From XYA12-FULL-58-9 sp001798605 (GTDB lineage Bacteria > Myxococcota > XYA12-FULL-58-9), in assembly GCA_036736205.1 (NCBI GenBank), contig DAINMX010000058.1:1-31701 (forward strand): a stretch of DNA of 31,701 bases, written 5' to 3'. The notes under the pieces are model-generated. The model was not told where the DNA came from. It ran no database searches and worked only from the letters and a program-made list of their open reading frames with translations. The translations under genes and the position numbers were made by a program. Below, in pieces: positions 25,340 to 31,701 of this stretch; within the stretch, counting starts at the first letter, position 1, and each line of letters begins with the position of its first letter.

Positions 25340-25828
25340 ATGCGCCCACAAGAACTCCAGGCCAGCCTGCAGTCGATTGACGGATGGAAGCGTATTTGCA
25401 AACCTTTTCTATTGATATTGGGGGGGGCCAAGAAGTCCTTCGCGAAGTGGAGCACGGGTGCGCCAAAAGGGGTCTATACAAACCACACACTTGCAGAGTT
25501 CGAGCACGAGGATTCTAAGTACGCGATCTACGCCTTCTGTAATCAGCGTGAGCTCAACGAAGCGAAGCTGGCGGAACTCCGCAGCGCAGCGGCCGGCGTT
25601 CCTCTCGGCACCGTGCGATATGAATCGCTGAGCTACAGCGGCCTGGAGCCGTGGCGCGGGCAAGGCGGGAGCCTGGCAGACGAAAACGGCTCCATCGCCG
25701 CCCTCGGCTCACTGGAGCAAGGGCTCTTCGTCTATCCGGTGGCCGACGGCATACCGCATCCCTTGGTCGTGTATGCGTTCTGTGACGGCGCACATTGCAT
25801 CTTTCCTGTCCCGGCAAAACGACTGTAG
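25340..25828 (+). CDS. Hypothetical protein (162 aa) in the island
   Basis: I do not recognise this protein. It starts at ATG 25340 with GAGGA at 25330-25334, five bases ahead; an ATG at 25334 and a TTG at 25328 are poorer. The sequence is soluble, without signal peptide or membrane helices. The N-terminal third is basic (RICKPFLLILGGAKKSFAKW), the rest mixed. Two similar phrases, KYAIYAFCNQREL (57-69) and PLVVYAFCDGAHC (about 143-155), share a YAFC core and may reflect an internal duplication. It lies 74 bases after the fusion gene on the same strand and converges on the SIMPL gene, so it may be co-transcribed with the fusion gene. Confidence 0.6.
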   Translation: MRPQELQASLQSIDGWKRICKPFLLILGGAKKSFAKWSTGAPKGVYTNHTLAEFEHEDSKYAIYAFCNQRELNEAKLAELRSAAAGVPLGTVRYESLSYSGLEPWRGQGGSLADENGSIAALGSLEQGLFVYPVADGIPHPLVVYAFCDGAHCIFPVPAKRL

Positions 25829-25859
25829 ACGGGTCGGTATGGCGTTGCGCGCCCATGCA

Positions 25860-26543
25860 TTACTTGGATACTTCCGCAGAAATTTTGAAGCTTATTGTCA
25901 CACGAACGCCCATATCTTTGTTTGGAGCCAATTCAGTACCAGAAAGCGTATCGGCAACAGTGGCGCGACGACGAACTTCCAAATCGGATGATTCACATGA
26001 CAACACAGCGCCAGGTGCCCCGTAATAATTGTCAGCATCCAACTTCTTATCGCCAAGAGGTTCTGTGGATACTTGGTAGACTGGACCAAGTGACACACCC
26101 AAACCAGCACACATAGCCGTCGCTTTTGCTCGAGCACGTTCAACACAGGTCTTCAACCACTCTTGTTTGGTTGCCTCGTGGCCATCGTAATCCCACTCAA
26201 TGTGAGACAATTTGCAGTTTTTTTGCTTTGAGATCACATCCAACATCGCCGGAATTTGGGAGATGTCCTGGCACCATATTCCCAACAGGTATTTGGCGGA
26301 CGAAGACTTTGTAATCAATCCCTTTGAAACATCAACCGAAAGAGATTCAAGCCCAACATCTTTTTCCGCGACCCCATGCTCGCGTACTTCGTCAATGAGC
26401 TTCCTTACTTCGACGGCTTCTTTGAGGGCAGCGCGTCCAGTAAACAAACGCTCGCCACTAACAGACACAAGTAATTTGGCGGCAGTGGCGGGCACTCGCC
26501 CAAAGAACTGTTCAACGACCTGAATGGTGGCCGGCTTTTCCAT
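25860..26543 (-). CDS. SIMPL-domain (DUF541) protein, apparently cytoplasmic
   Basis: A 227-aa protein resembling the SIMPL/DUF541 family: an early strand with VSVSGE (about 26-31), a helix with LIDEVREHGVAEKDVGLESLSVD, then ARAKATAMCAGLGVSLGPVYQVSTE, the usual 'A...KA..LA..LGV.LG....V.E' signature. Most DUF541 proteins are exported; this one has no signal peptide. I chose ATG 26543 because GAGG lies six bases upstream; a GTG at 26555 is in frame. It is the only island gene on the minus strand and sits just inside the right repeat. Function is unknown. Confidence 0.75.
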   Translation of the reverse strand: MEKPATIQVVEQFFGRVPATAAKLLVSVSGERLFTGRAALKEAVEVRKLIDEVREHGVAEKDVGLESLSVDVSKGLITKSSSAKYLLGIWCQDISQIPAMLDVISKQKNCKLSHIEWDYDGHEATKQEWLKTCVERARAKATAMCAGLGVSLGPVYQVSTEPLGDKKLDADNYYGAPGAVLSCESSDLEVRRRATVADTLSGTELAPNKDMGVRVTISFKISAEVSK

Positions 26544-26617
26544 GATCAACCTCACTGTTTGAAACCGTTAACACAGACTTTCGCGTCGGGGAATCCAACA
26601 GAAACTGTTTCCGAGTT

Positions 26618-26680
26618 GGACACAAGGACGTCCCCAAGATCAAAGGTTTGATTGCGAGCGCGAATAAGTAGACTCGAACC
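26618..26680 (+). repeat. Right copy of 63-bp direct repeat (attR-like)
   Basis: A perfect duplicate of 22426-22488, standing alone without the rest of the TPR gene. The bases just left of it (GAGTT) do not match the TPR gene (TCCA), so the duplication starts sharply at GGACACAAGG. The convergent Ig-like gene begins its stop codon 12 bases after the repeat. Confidence 0.95.
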
Positions 26681-26691
26681 GAACCGCGGCC

Positions 26692-27240
26692 CTAACCATC
26701 GACGCAGGCATCACTCAGGCAAACCTGCCCGGGTGGACAATCCTCGGGCACTGCGCACTCTTCGACACACACACCGGTGACGCTGCAGATCCGCGGGTCA
26801 CAGTCGGCATCGACACGGCAGATCAGTCCCAACGCGCAACCAGACTGTGGCAGGGTTTGGAACTCACTGGTCACGCTTGTGGTTAGCTCTCCACCTGAGA
26901 GAGCGGCGATACCAGCAGACAGGGTTATGGTGTAGCCCGTCCCGAAACGGAGAACGTCCGTTGGCTGTAGCCACAAAGTGGCTGTCTCGTCATCGTACTC
27001 GCGAGCCACGGCCACCGCGTCAACTCCGCCGGACAGGTTCGCCGACGACTCAGTGAGCGTCTCCACGACGACTGGCTCAGAAAAGGTGAGCCACACGCCC
27101 GTTTCTCTTGGGACACAGATGGCACCACCGCTCGGGTACCAGTTGATGATGCCCAGAGGCACAACGATGTCCGTCGTTGGTCCCTCACAACCAAAAAACG
27201 GTAGGGTTCCGATCACGAAAAATATGGCAGTCCTGCGCAT
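26692..27240 (-). CDS. Ig-like lipoprotein with Cys-rich tail
   Basis: A 182-aa exported protein. MRRTAIFFVIGTLPFFGC is a signal peptide with a lipobox-like end. Residues about 28-135 form one SbsA-like Ig domain (WYPSGGAICVPRETGVWLTFSEPV, GTGYTITLSAGIAALSGG). The tail, from about 138, is a Cys-rich module (CALGLICRVDADCDPRICSV, CPPGQVC) like those common in myxobacterial secreted proteins. The ATG is two bases from the stop of the preceding gene. An earlier in-frame start at 27252 would overlap it, and ATG 27240 gives the cleaner signal peptide. It is a distant paralogue of the next gene upstream (both have a 'WYP/WVP...G..CV...G' opening). Confidence 0.75.
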   Translation of the reverse strand: MRRTAIFFVIGTLPFFGCEGPTTDIVVPLGIINWYPSGGAICVPRETGVWLTFSEPVVVETLTESSANLSGGVDAVAVAREYDDETATLWLQPTDVLRFGTGYTITLSAGIAALSGGELTTSVTSEFQTLPQSGCALGLICRVDADCDPRICSVTGVCVEECAVPEDCPPGQVCLSDACVDG

Positions 27241-27242
27241 GG

Positions 27243-27662
27243 TCAAAAACATCCTGCGGGCGAGATGGTCGCAAATGCGGAGTGAAGCTCGGTCGCGAGA
27301 TGTCCACGGCTCACCCCACGAATTTCATCGGTGGCAACAAGCTCGTGAACCGCACCCAAGTCGAGGTCCACGATCACCGTCAGGTGTGCCGTCTGACTCG
27401 CTTTGTCATAGGCAATCTGGCTGGCCACCGCGGTACCACCCTCCTGCCGCACGAACAACGTATCGGCATTGAGGGAATCGAAATCTATGTCGTCGGAAAA
27501 AGTGACCGCAGCCACCAGCTCACCGGCTCGCGCCGCCACACACTGGGCGCCACGATTGGGTACCCAGCTCAAAACCTGCAACGGCTCGACCACGATCTCT
27601 GGCGGTTCGCCGCAGGCCGCAAAGACGACGAGCATGGGGACGACAAATATCGAAAGCCGCAT
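27243..27662 (-). CDS. Small Ig-like lipoprotein
   Basis: A 139-aa predicted lipoprotein. The signal peptide ends VVFAAC followed by GEPPEIVVEP. The mature part is a single Ig/SbsA-like domain opening VLSWVPNRGAQCVAARAGELVAAVTFSDDIDFDSL, parallel to the neighbouring 182-aa protein but lacking the Cys-rich tail. GGAGG six bases before ATG 27662 is a strong ribosome-binding site. It lies between the giant surface protein gene and the second lipoprotein gene, with gaps of 70 and 2 bases, so the three probably form one transcript. Role unknown; envelope attachment inferred. Confidence 0.75.
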   Translation of the reverse strand: MRLSIFVVPMLVVFAACGEPPEIVVEPLQVLSWVPNRGAQCVAARAGELVAAVTFSDDIDFDSLNADTLFVRQEGGTAVASQIAYDKASQTAHLTVIVDLDLGAVHELVATDEIRGVSRGHLATELHSAFATISPAGCF

Positions 27663-27665
27663 CAA

Positions 27666-27722
27666 TCACCTCCCAAAACACAAACACTGCAAGCCCAACG
27701 AGAACACCGAAAGACAAGACAT
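27666..27722 (-). CDS. Very short ORF (18 aa) between two envelope genes
   Basis: ATG 27722 is preceded at seven bases by AGGAG, which overlaps the stop codon of the giant gene. The frame encodes MSCLSVFSLGLQCLCFGR and ends three bases before the next gene's ATG. It may be a coupling ORF or chance; nothing else supports it. Confidence 0.15.
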   Translation of the reverse strand: MSCLSVFSLGLQCLCFGR

Positions 27723-27732
27723 CACCTGGCTC

Positions 27733-30700
27733 CTAAGGAACGAACACTGTATTGGCCGGACAGGAATTGCTACCAGCGCAATCGGTGCTCAAGGTCATCG
27801 CATCGCGTACCCAGGCGCACGTCACATTGCTGGTAACCGGCCGCTTGCTGCTCAAGGTGAAGTCATAGGAACCACCACCGACATCGGTGAAGGAGCCTAT
27901 CGTGAACAGGTCGTCGGGAAAGGTCATCCCGTCCACACAGATATTGTCCAGGTAGGTATCGTCAGAGGATGCGTCCTCGAGATCAAACCGAATGCAAACG
28001 TCTGTGTTGTCCGCGACAGCAGGATCGAAGTTGGTGAGACGCAAGAGCTTGAAATGGTCGAGCAAGACACGATTCTGTCGCCAGGCCCCCACATCATTGG
28101 CACCGTTGGTCAACCAAAGGGTGACATGTTCGCTGAAGGTCCCTGCGCTACCGGTCGTGGACAACAACAAGTGGACATACTTCGACACCGCTTCGTTTTC
28201 TTGACCGAAGTCGAATTCCATATCGACCACATCGAGGCCGACCGTCGAGAAACAACGCATGGCGCTCGCACCGGTGCTATCCCTGTGTCGAATGACTGAG
28301 TTGCCTCCGAGGTTGAAAACATTCAGATCACCCCCATCGGCGTCCAAGGTCCAGTCACCCAAGGTGGCACCATCTTCACAAAAAACATTGCTCTTTGTGC
28401 CTGGTACGCCTGTGGCAACCATGTCGTCGATGAAGACGTAGTCGGCCCAACCGGCCGTGGCGGACAGGCGGATATCAAGACCAGGGTTATCGCCTGCAGA
28501 TGCATCGATGTCGGTTAGGCAAACCGGGCCGTACCAGTCGGCAACACCAGCGGTTGTTGGATTGTCATGCAAGATACCGTCGTTGTCCCAGGTATCGAAA
28601 TTCACGAAAAACGCCGTCGTCCACCCGCTGCCCGCGTCAAACTGGATGGTGATTGACTCACCGTTGTTGGCCCCCGAATGAGCAATGCGAAAGTCAAGAC
28701 ACACCCGGTCCATGCCCGTGGTGTCGAGGGTCCGCTCCACAGACCAATTGGCCAGCATCGCCGACGCCGCGCAACCAGACGGAAGCGTGGTGCAGTCGAT
28801 TTGTGGGGTCCCCGCGGAAATCGTTGGCCATTGGGAGAAATCATCAAAGGTATCCTCGAAAAGTACAGTGAGGTCGGGTGTCGCCGTGCAGGACAAATAG
28901 CCAGCCTGTCCAGCAGTTCCATCGAGATCAACCGTGCACACCGATGGTGCAGCGTAGGCTGTGGGTGTCGCACAGGAAACCTGAATCTCGCCTGGCGGCG
29001 CGCAACCAGGGTCAGCGGCTGAATCCGTCAGGGAATCACAATCGTTATCACGACCGTCGGAACAGGTGGCGTCGCCGTAGGGTCCCTCCACCGCGGTCGC
29101 CACAGAGAACAAGCTCGAGCCAATTCCCCACCTCGCGTCGGGATTGGCGACTAGGATGTCGTAGTTACCAACCGTGGCATTGCAAGGAATACTGATGTCG
29201 ATGGTGAGTTGGGTGGCGCTACATGCGTCAACGCTGTTGACGGTAACATCGGAGGCGGGCAGGAAAGTTACCGCAGGCCCGGCCCCAACACAGTCAAAAT
29301 TACCGCCATCGATGATTACCAACACACCCGTCCTGTTGCGATCGCCGCTGCTGGGCGATGCGCCAGTGACAACTGGTGCCGTCGTGGCAACAACCGTGAT
29401 GGTGCCAGTTGTATCATCGACAGCGGTTGCGTGATTGGCGGTGAGGGTGCCGTCACCTTCGGCATCGGGTTCCAGAGTGGTCGAAAAACCACTGGCGGGC
29501 ACAATGGTCCCAGAGAAAGGCCCCGTGCTGACATTAAGATTCCAAGCCACCGTCTGGTCTGCGATGTAGTTGCCATCAGCGTCATAACCGGCCGCGTAAA
29601 ACGTGGCTGTGTCGTCGACCGCCAAGGTGACATCTCCAACTTCGAGTCCGGTGCCATTGGCGCCATTGCGAACCAAGACATAGGCGAGGGTGCCGAGACC
29701 GACCGTGATGGTGCCGGTGGAGTCATCGGTGACCGACGGCGAAGCATGGTTGGCGGTGACGCTGCCCGTTCCCACAGTCGTATAATCAATGGTGGTCGAA
29801 GCACCGGTGAGTGGGGACGCGGCACCGACACTGCTCACATGCCAACTCACACTCACGTCATTGATGAAATTGCCGTCATCATCATACCCCGCGGCGAACA
29901 AGACGTCTGAGTCATCCGTGTCCCGCGACAGATTTCCCACAGGATTCCCTGCGCCTGCCGCGGCATCACGGATAGTAATTGCGTCGAGTACACCCACGCT
30001 CACATTGATGTTCCCCGTCGCATCATCGGTGACACCGGCAGCACTGTGGTTTGCATTGATAACTCCCACTCCCACAACATCAGCATAAAAGATGGTGCTC
30101 GGAGCAGGATTGGGAGCAAAAACGCCAATGCTGTTGGTAACAGACCAGGTGACCGATTGATCGCCGAGGTAGTTGTGGTCGGCGTCATAGCCTGCGGCGT
30201 ACATGGTGCGTTGATCATCTGCGGTGATTGACAGGTCGCCGACTTCACTGCCACCGCCACTTGGGGCGTCACGAATAACCACTGCAGCAAGGCCACCGCC
30301 CACAATGGTCAGCGTACCCGTCGAGTCGTCCGTTACACCTGCACCACTGAAATCGGCCAACACCGAGCCTGCACCCATGGCCGTGGCGTCGAAGGTTGTG
30401 CCCGTACCCATTGCGGGGCTGACCACACCAATGCCACCGCTCACAGACCAAGCGACAGACTGGTCGGCTATGTAGTTGCCGTCGGCATCAAAACCCGCAG
30501 CCCACAAACTGAGATCGGCGTCGGTCGATACGGTCAAATTGCCAACCGCAGTTCCTACCCCTAGAGCGGCGTCGACAATGCTAACCCTGGCGAGGACACC
30601 CGCGACAACGGTAATGGTCCCGGTGGAGTCATTGTGAGGTCCTTGAGCAGCGTTGATCGTTCCTGTTCCCACTGTCGTCGCATCGAAAACAGCGCTGGAG

Positions 30701-31701
30701 CTTGGACCGGCCAAAACCACACCAATTCCGCCAGTCACTGACCAGGTCACATCCTCGTCACTCACAAAATTGCCGTCGCTATCGTAACCTGCGGCGTACA
30801 CAGTAAGCGTGTGATCCGCGGTCAATGACGGGACTTCGCCAACGTCTGTGCCCGCACCTCCGGGAGCATCAACGATACGAATGGTGTCAATGCCGCCTGC
30901 CGACACATTGATGATGCCAGTGCTATCGTCGGATACCCCAGGGCCTGGGTGATCGGCGAGGACCTGACCCAAACCCGAGTTCGAAGGATTGAATGTGGTG
31001 CTGGAACCGGAAGGTGTGACGGTGCCAATGCCACCAGAGACGAACCACTCCACGGATTGATCAATGATGTAATTATGATCAGCGTCGTAACCCGCGGCGT
31101 GGAAGGTCAACTCATCATCGGTGGTGATGCTCAGGTTGCCAACCACATTGCCACCATTGTTGGATGCATCCCGAACAGTGATGTAGTCGAGGGCACCGAC
31201 ATCTATGCTGATGAGACCGGTCGTGTGGTCAGTCACGGCCGCGTTGGAGTGGTCCGCGGTAATCGTTGGAGATTGCCCTGCCACTTGCGGGTCGAATGAG
31301 GTGCTAGCATTCGGGCCTGGGTCGAGCACACCACCCGCGCCATTGAGCACCCAAGTGACGGCAACGTCATCCAAGCACTGATTGAAGCTATCGAAACCGA
31401 CAGCAAAAAGAGTCAGCGTGTCATCGGTGGTCAAAGACTCCGCATCGACGACACTGCCAACCGCATCGTTCCCAGAACACCCCGGTTGATCCAAAATGAG
31501 AACGTGGGCCAAGTTTGCAATGCTGGTGGTCACCGTAATGGTGCCCGTGTCATCCTGAGCACTGCTCGCACCATGGATCGCGCGAATGGTCTCTGCGCCA
31601 CTGCCCCCCGGGGTGAACAACGTCGAGCTCCCTGTAGCCGGAAGCACGGTGCCGACAGCCGCGAGGGACTGCCAATTGACGCTCGGGTCCGAATGATAGT
31701 T
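27733..31701 (-). CDS. Giant repetitive surface protein, N-terminus outside window
   Basis: The last 1,322 codons are visible and the frame is open at the window edge, so start and signal peptide are missing. From its N-terminal side it has one partial and seven complete Ig-like modules of about 100 aa (GYDADGNYI.DQSV.WSVSGGIG, ending DDSTG.ITV). Next comes an IPT/TIG-like domain (PVVTGASPSSGDRN), a MopE/thrombospondin-like calcium motif (CSDGRDNDCDSLTD) with paired cysteines, and two jelly-roll-like regions (LFEDTFDDFSQWP, then DGATLGDWTLDADGGDLNV) with many Asp and Cys. No anchor or sorting motif ends the protein (CAGSNSCPANTVFVP). A secreted or outer-surface adhesin or filament is inferred from the architecture. 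Confidence 0.85.
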   Translation of the reverse strand, partial: NYHSDPSVNWQSLAAVGTVLPATGSSTLFTPGGSGAETIRAIHGASSAQDDTGTITVTTSIANLAHVLILDQPGCSGNDAVGSVVDAESLTTDDTLTLFAVGFDSFNQCLDDVAVTWVLNGAGGVLDPGPNASTSFDPQVAGQSPTITADHSNAAVTDHTTGLISIDVGALDYITVRDASNNGGNVVGNLSITTDDELTFHAAGYDADHNYIIDQSVEWFVSGGIGTVTPSGSSTTFNPSNSGLGQVLADHPGPGVSDDSTGIINVSAGGIDTIRIVDAPGGAGTDVGEVPSLTADHTLTVYAAGYDSDGNFVSDEDVTWSVTGGIGVVLAGPSSSAVFDATTVGTGTINAAQGPHNDSTGTITVVAGVLARVSIVDAALGVGTAVGNLTVSTDADLSLWAAGFDADGNYIADQSVAWSVSGGIGVVSPAMGTGTTFDATAMGAGSVLADFSGAGVTDDSTGTLTIVGGGLAAVVIRDAPSGGGSEVGDLSITADDQRTMYAAGYDADHNYLGDQSVTWSVTNSIGVFAPNPAPSTIFYADVVGVGVINANHSAAGVTDDATGNINVSVGVLDAITIRDAAAGAGNPVGNLSRDTDDSDVLFAAGYDDDGNFINDVSVSWHVSSVGAASPLTGASTTIDYTTVGTGSVTANHASPSVTDDSTGTITVGLGTLAYVLVRNGANGTGLEVGDVTLAVDDTATFYAAGYDADGNYIADQTVAWNLNVSTGPFSGTIVPASGFSTTLEPDAEGDGTLTANHATAVDDTTGTITVVATTAPVVTGASPSSGDRNRTGVLVIIDGGNFDCVGAGPAVTFLPASDVTVNSVDACSATQLTIDISIPCNATVGNYDILVANPDARWGIGSSLFSVATAVEGPYGDATCSDGRDNDCDSLTDSAADPGCAPPGEIQVSCATPTAYAAPSVCTVDLDGTAGQAGYLSCTATPDLTVLFEDTFDDFSQWPTISAGTPQIDCTTLPSGCAASAMLANWSVERTLDTTGMDRVCLDFRIAHSGANNGESITIQFDAGSGWTTAFFVNFDTWDNDGILHDNPTTAGVADWYGPVCLTDIDASAGDNPGLDIRLSATAGWADYVFIDDMVATGVPGTKSNVFCEDGATLGDWTLDADGGDLNVFNLGGNSVIRHRDSTGASAMRCFSTVGLDVVDMEFDFGQENEAVSKYVHLLLSTTGSAGTFSEHVTLWLTNGANDVGAWRQNRVLLDHFKLLRLTNFDPAVADNTDVCIRFDLEDASSDDTYLDNICVDGMTFPDDLFTIGSFTDVGGGSYDFTLSSKRPVTSNVTCAWVRDAMTLSTDCAGSNSCPANTVFVP
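29400..31701 (-). repeat. Seven-plus tandem modules of about 300 bp
   Basis: The DD(S/T)TG-encoding landmark recurs near 29404, 29707, 30010, 30311, 30614, 30911, 31211 and 31541, so the period is about 300 bp (last interval about 330). Modules are clearly related but diverged, as in invasin/Big-type adhesin arrays. The array continues past the window. Confidence 0.85.

Larger units (their letters stand above)
22489..26680. mobile_element. Putative integrated island of 4,192 bp with defence-type cargo
   Basis: One unit of the island runs from the end of the left 63-bp repeat to the end of the right one. It contains abiEi-abiEii, a large inverted repeat, an NDT-like/methyltransferase fusion gene, an orphan gene and a SIMPL-domain gene. 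By eye the abiE genes are GC-rich like the chromosome, while the later genes are clearly more AT-rich, suggesting a mosaic origin. No integrase, transposase or resolvase is present. Excision between the repeats would leave one intact TPR gene 3' end. Insertion into a gene's 3' end with duplication is the pattern of site-specific integration, but homologous or replicative origins are not excluded. Confidence 0.7.

Overview
The window looks like chromosomal DNA from a GC-rich Gram-negative deltaproteobacterial lineage, with Myxococcota or Bradymonadota as the best guesses. The evidence is a DAP-type peptidoglycan cluster, many large Cys-rich lipoproteins, a MYXO-CTERM-like tail, a choice-of-anchor/PKD surface protein and a zinc-ribbon/TM/TPR protein. 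This is inferred from gene content only; there is no rRNA or other phylogenetic marker. I saw no tRNA, rRNA, CRISPR array, transposase or integrase.

Layout. (1) 1-8640, minus strand: a division and cell-wall (dcw) operon read from mraZ through rsmH, ftsL, ftsI, murE, a possible small ORF, murF and mraY into a truncated murD. Most junctions overlap or nearly touch. The operon starts behind a candidate promoter followed by five 10-bp repeats that look like a MraZ operator. (2) 8641-9023: an AT-rich divergent spacer, with a potentially heavily structured leader for the next gene. (3) 9024-20117: alternating-strand genes: a PKD-type lipoprotein, an RNase D, a large lipoprotein with a MYXO-CTERM-like tail, a penicillin-acylase-family Ntn hydrolase, a divergent FolE-fold protein and a DUF3857/transglutaminase-like lipoprotein. 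(4) 20338-22479: a zinc-ribbon/TM/TPR protein with a hexapeptide repeat tract. (5) 22426-26680: a compact island bounded by perfect 63-bp direct repeats. (6) 26692-31701, minus strand: two small Ig-like lipoproteins downstream of a giant repetitive surface protein that runs off the window.

The most interesting part is region 5. The last 17 codons, the stop codon and 9 further bases of the TPR gene recur exactly 4,192 bp downstream. Between the copies lie an AbiEi/AbiEii type IV toxin-antitoxin pair with its own palindromic operator, a near-perfect 18-bp inverted repeat, a protein joining a nucleoside-2-deoxyribosyltransferase-like domain to a SAM methyltransferase, an orphan 162-aa protein and a cytoplasmic SIMPL-domain protein. 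This looks like an integrated cargo island that left its host gene intact. It has no recognisable recombinase, so it may be mobilised in trans or be a fixed remnant.

Other points worth attention are the FolE-fold protein, which keeps its zinc and catalytic residues but has lost every triphosphate-binding residue I can align, and a small ORF with a strong ribosome-binding site that neatly fills the only large gap in the dcw operon.
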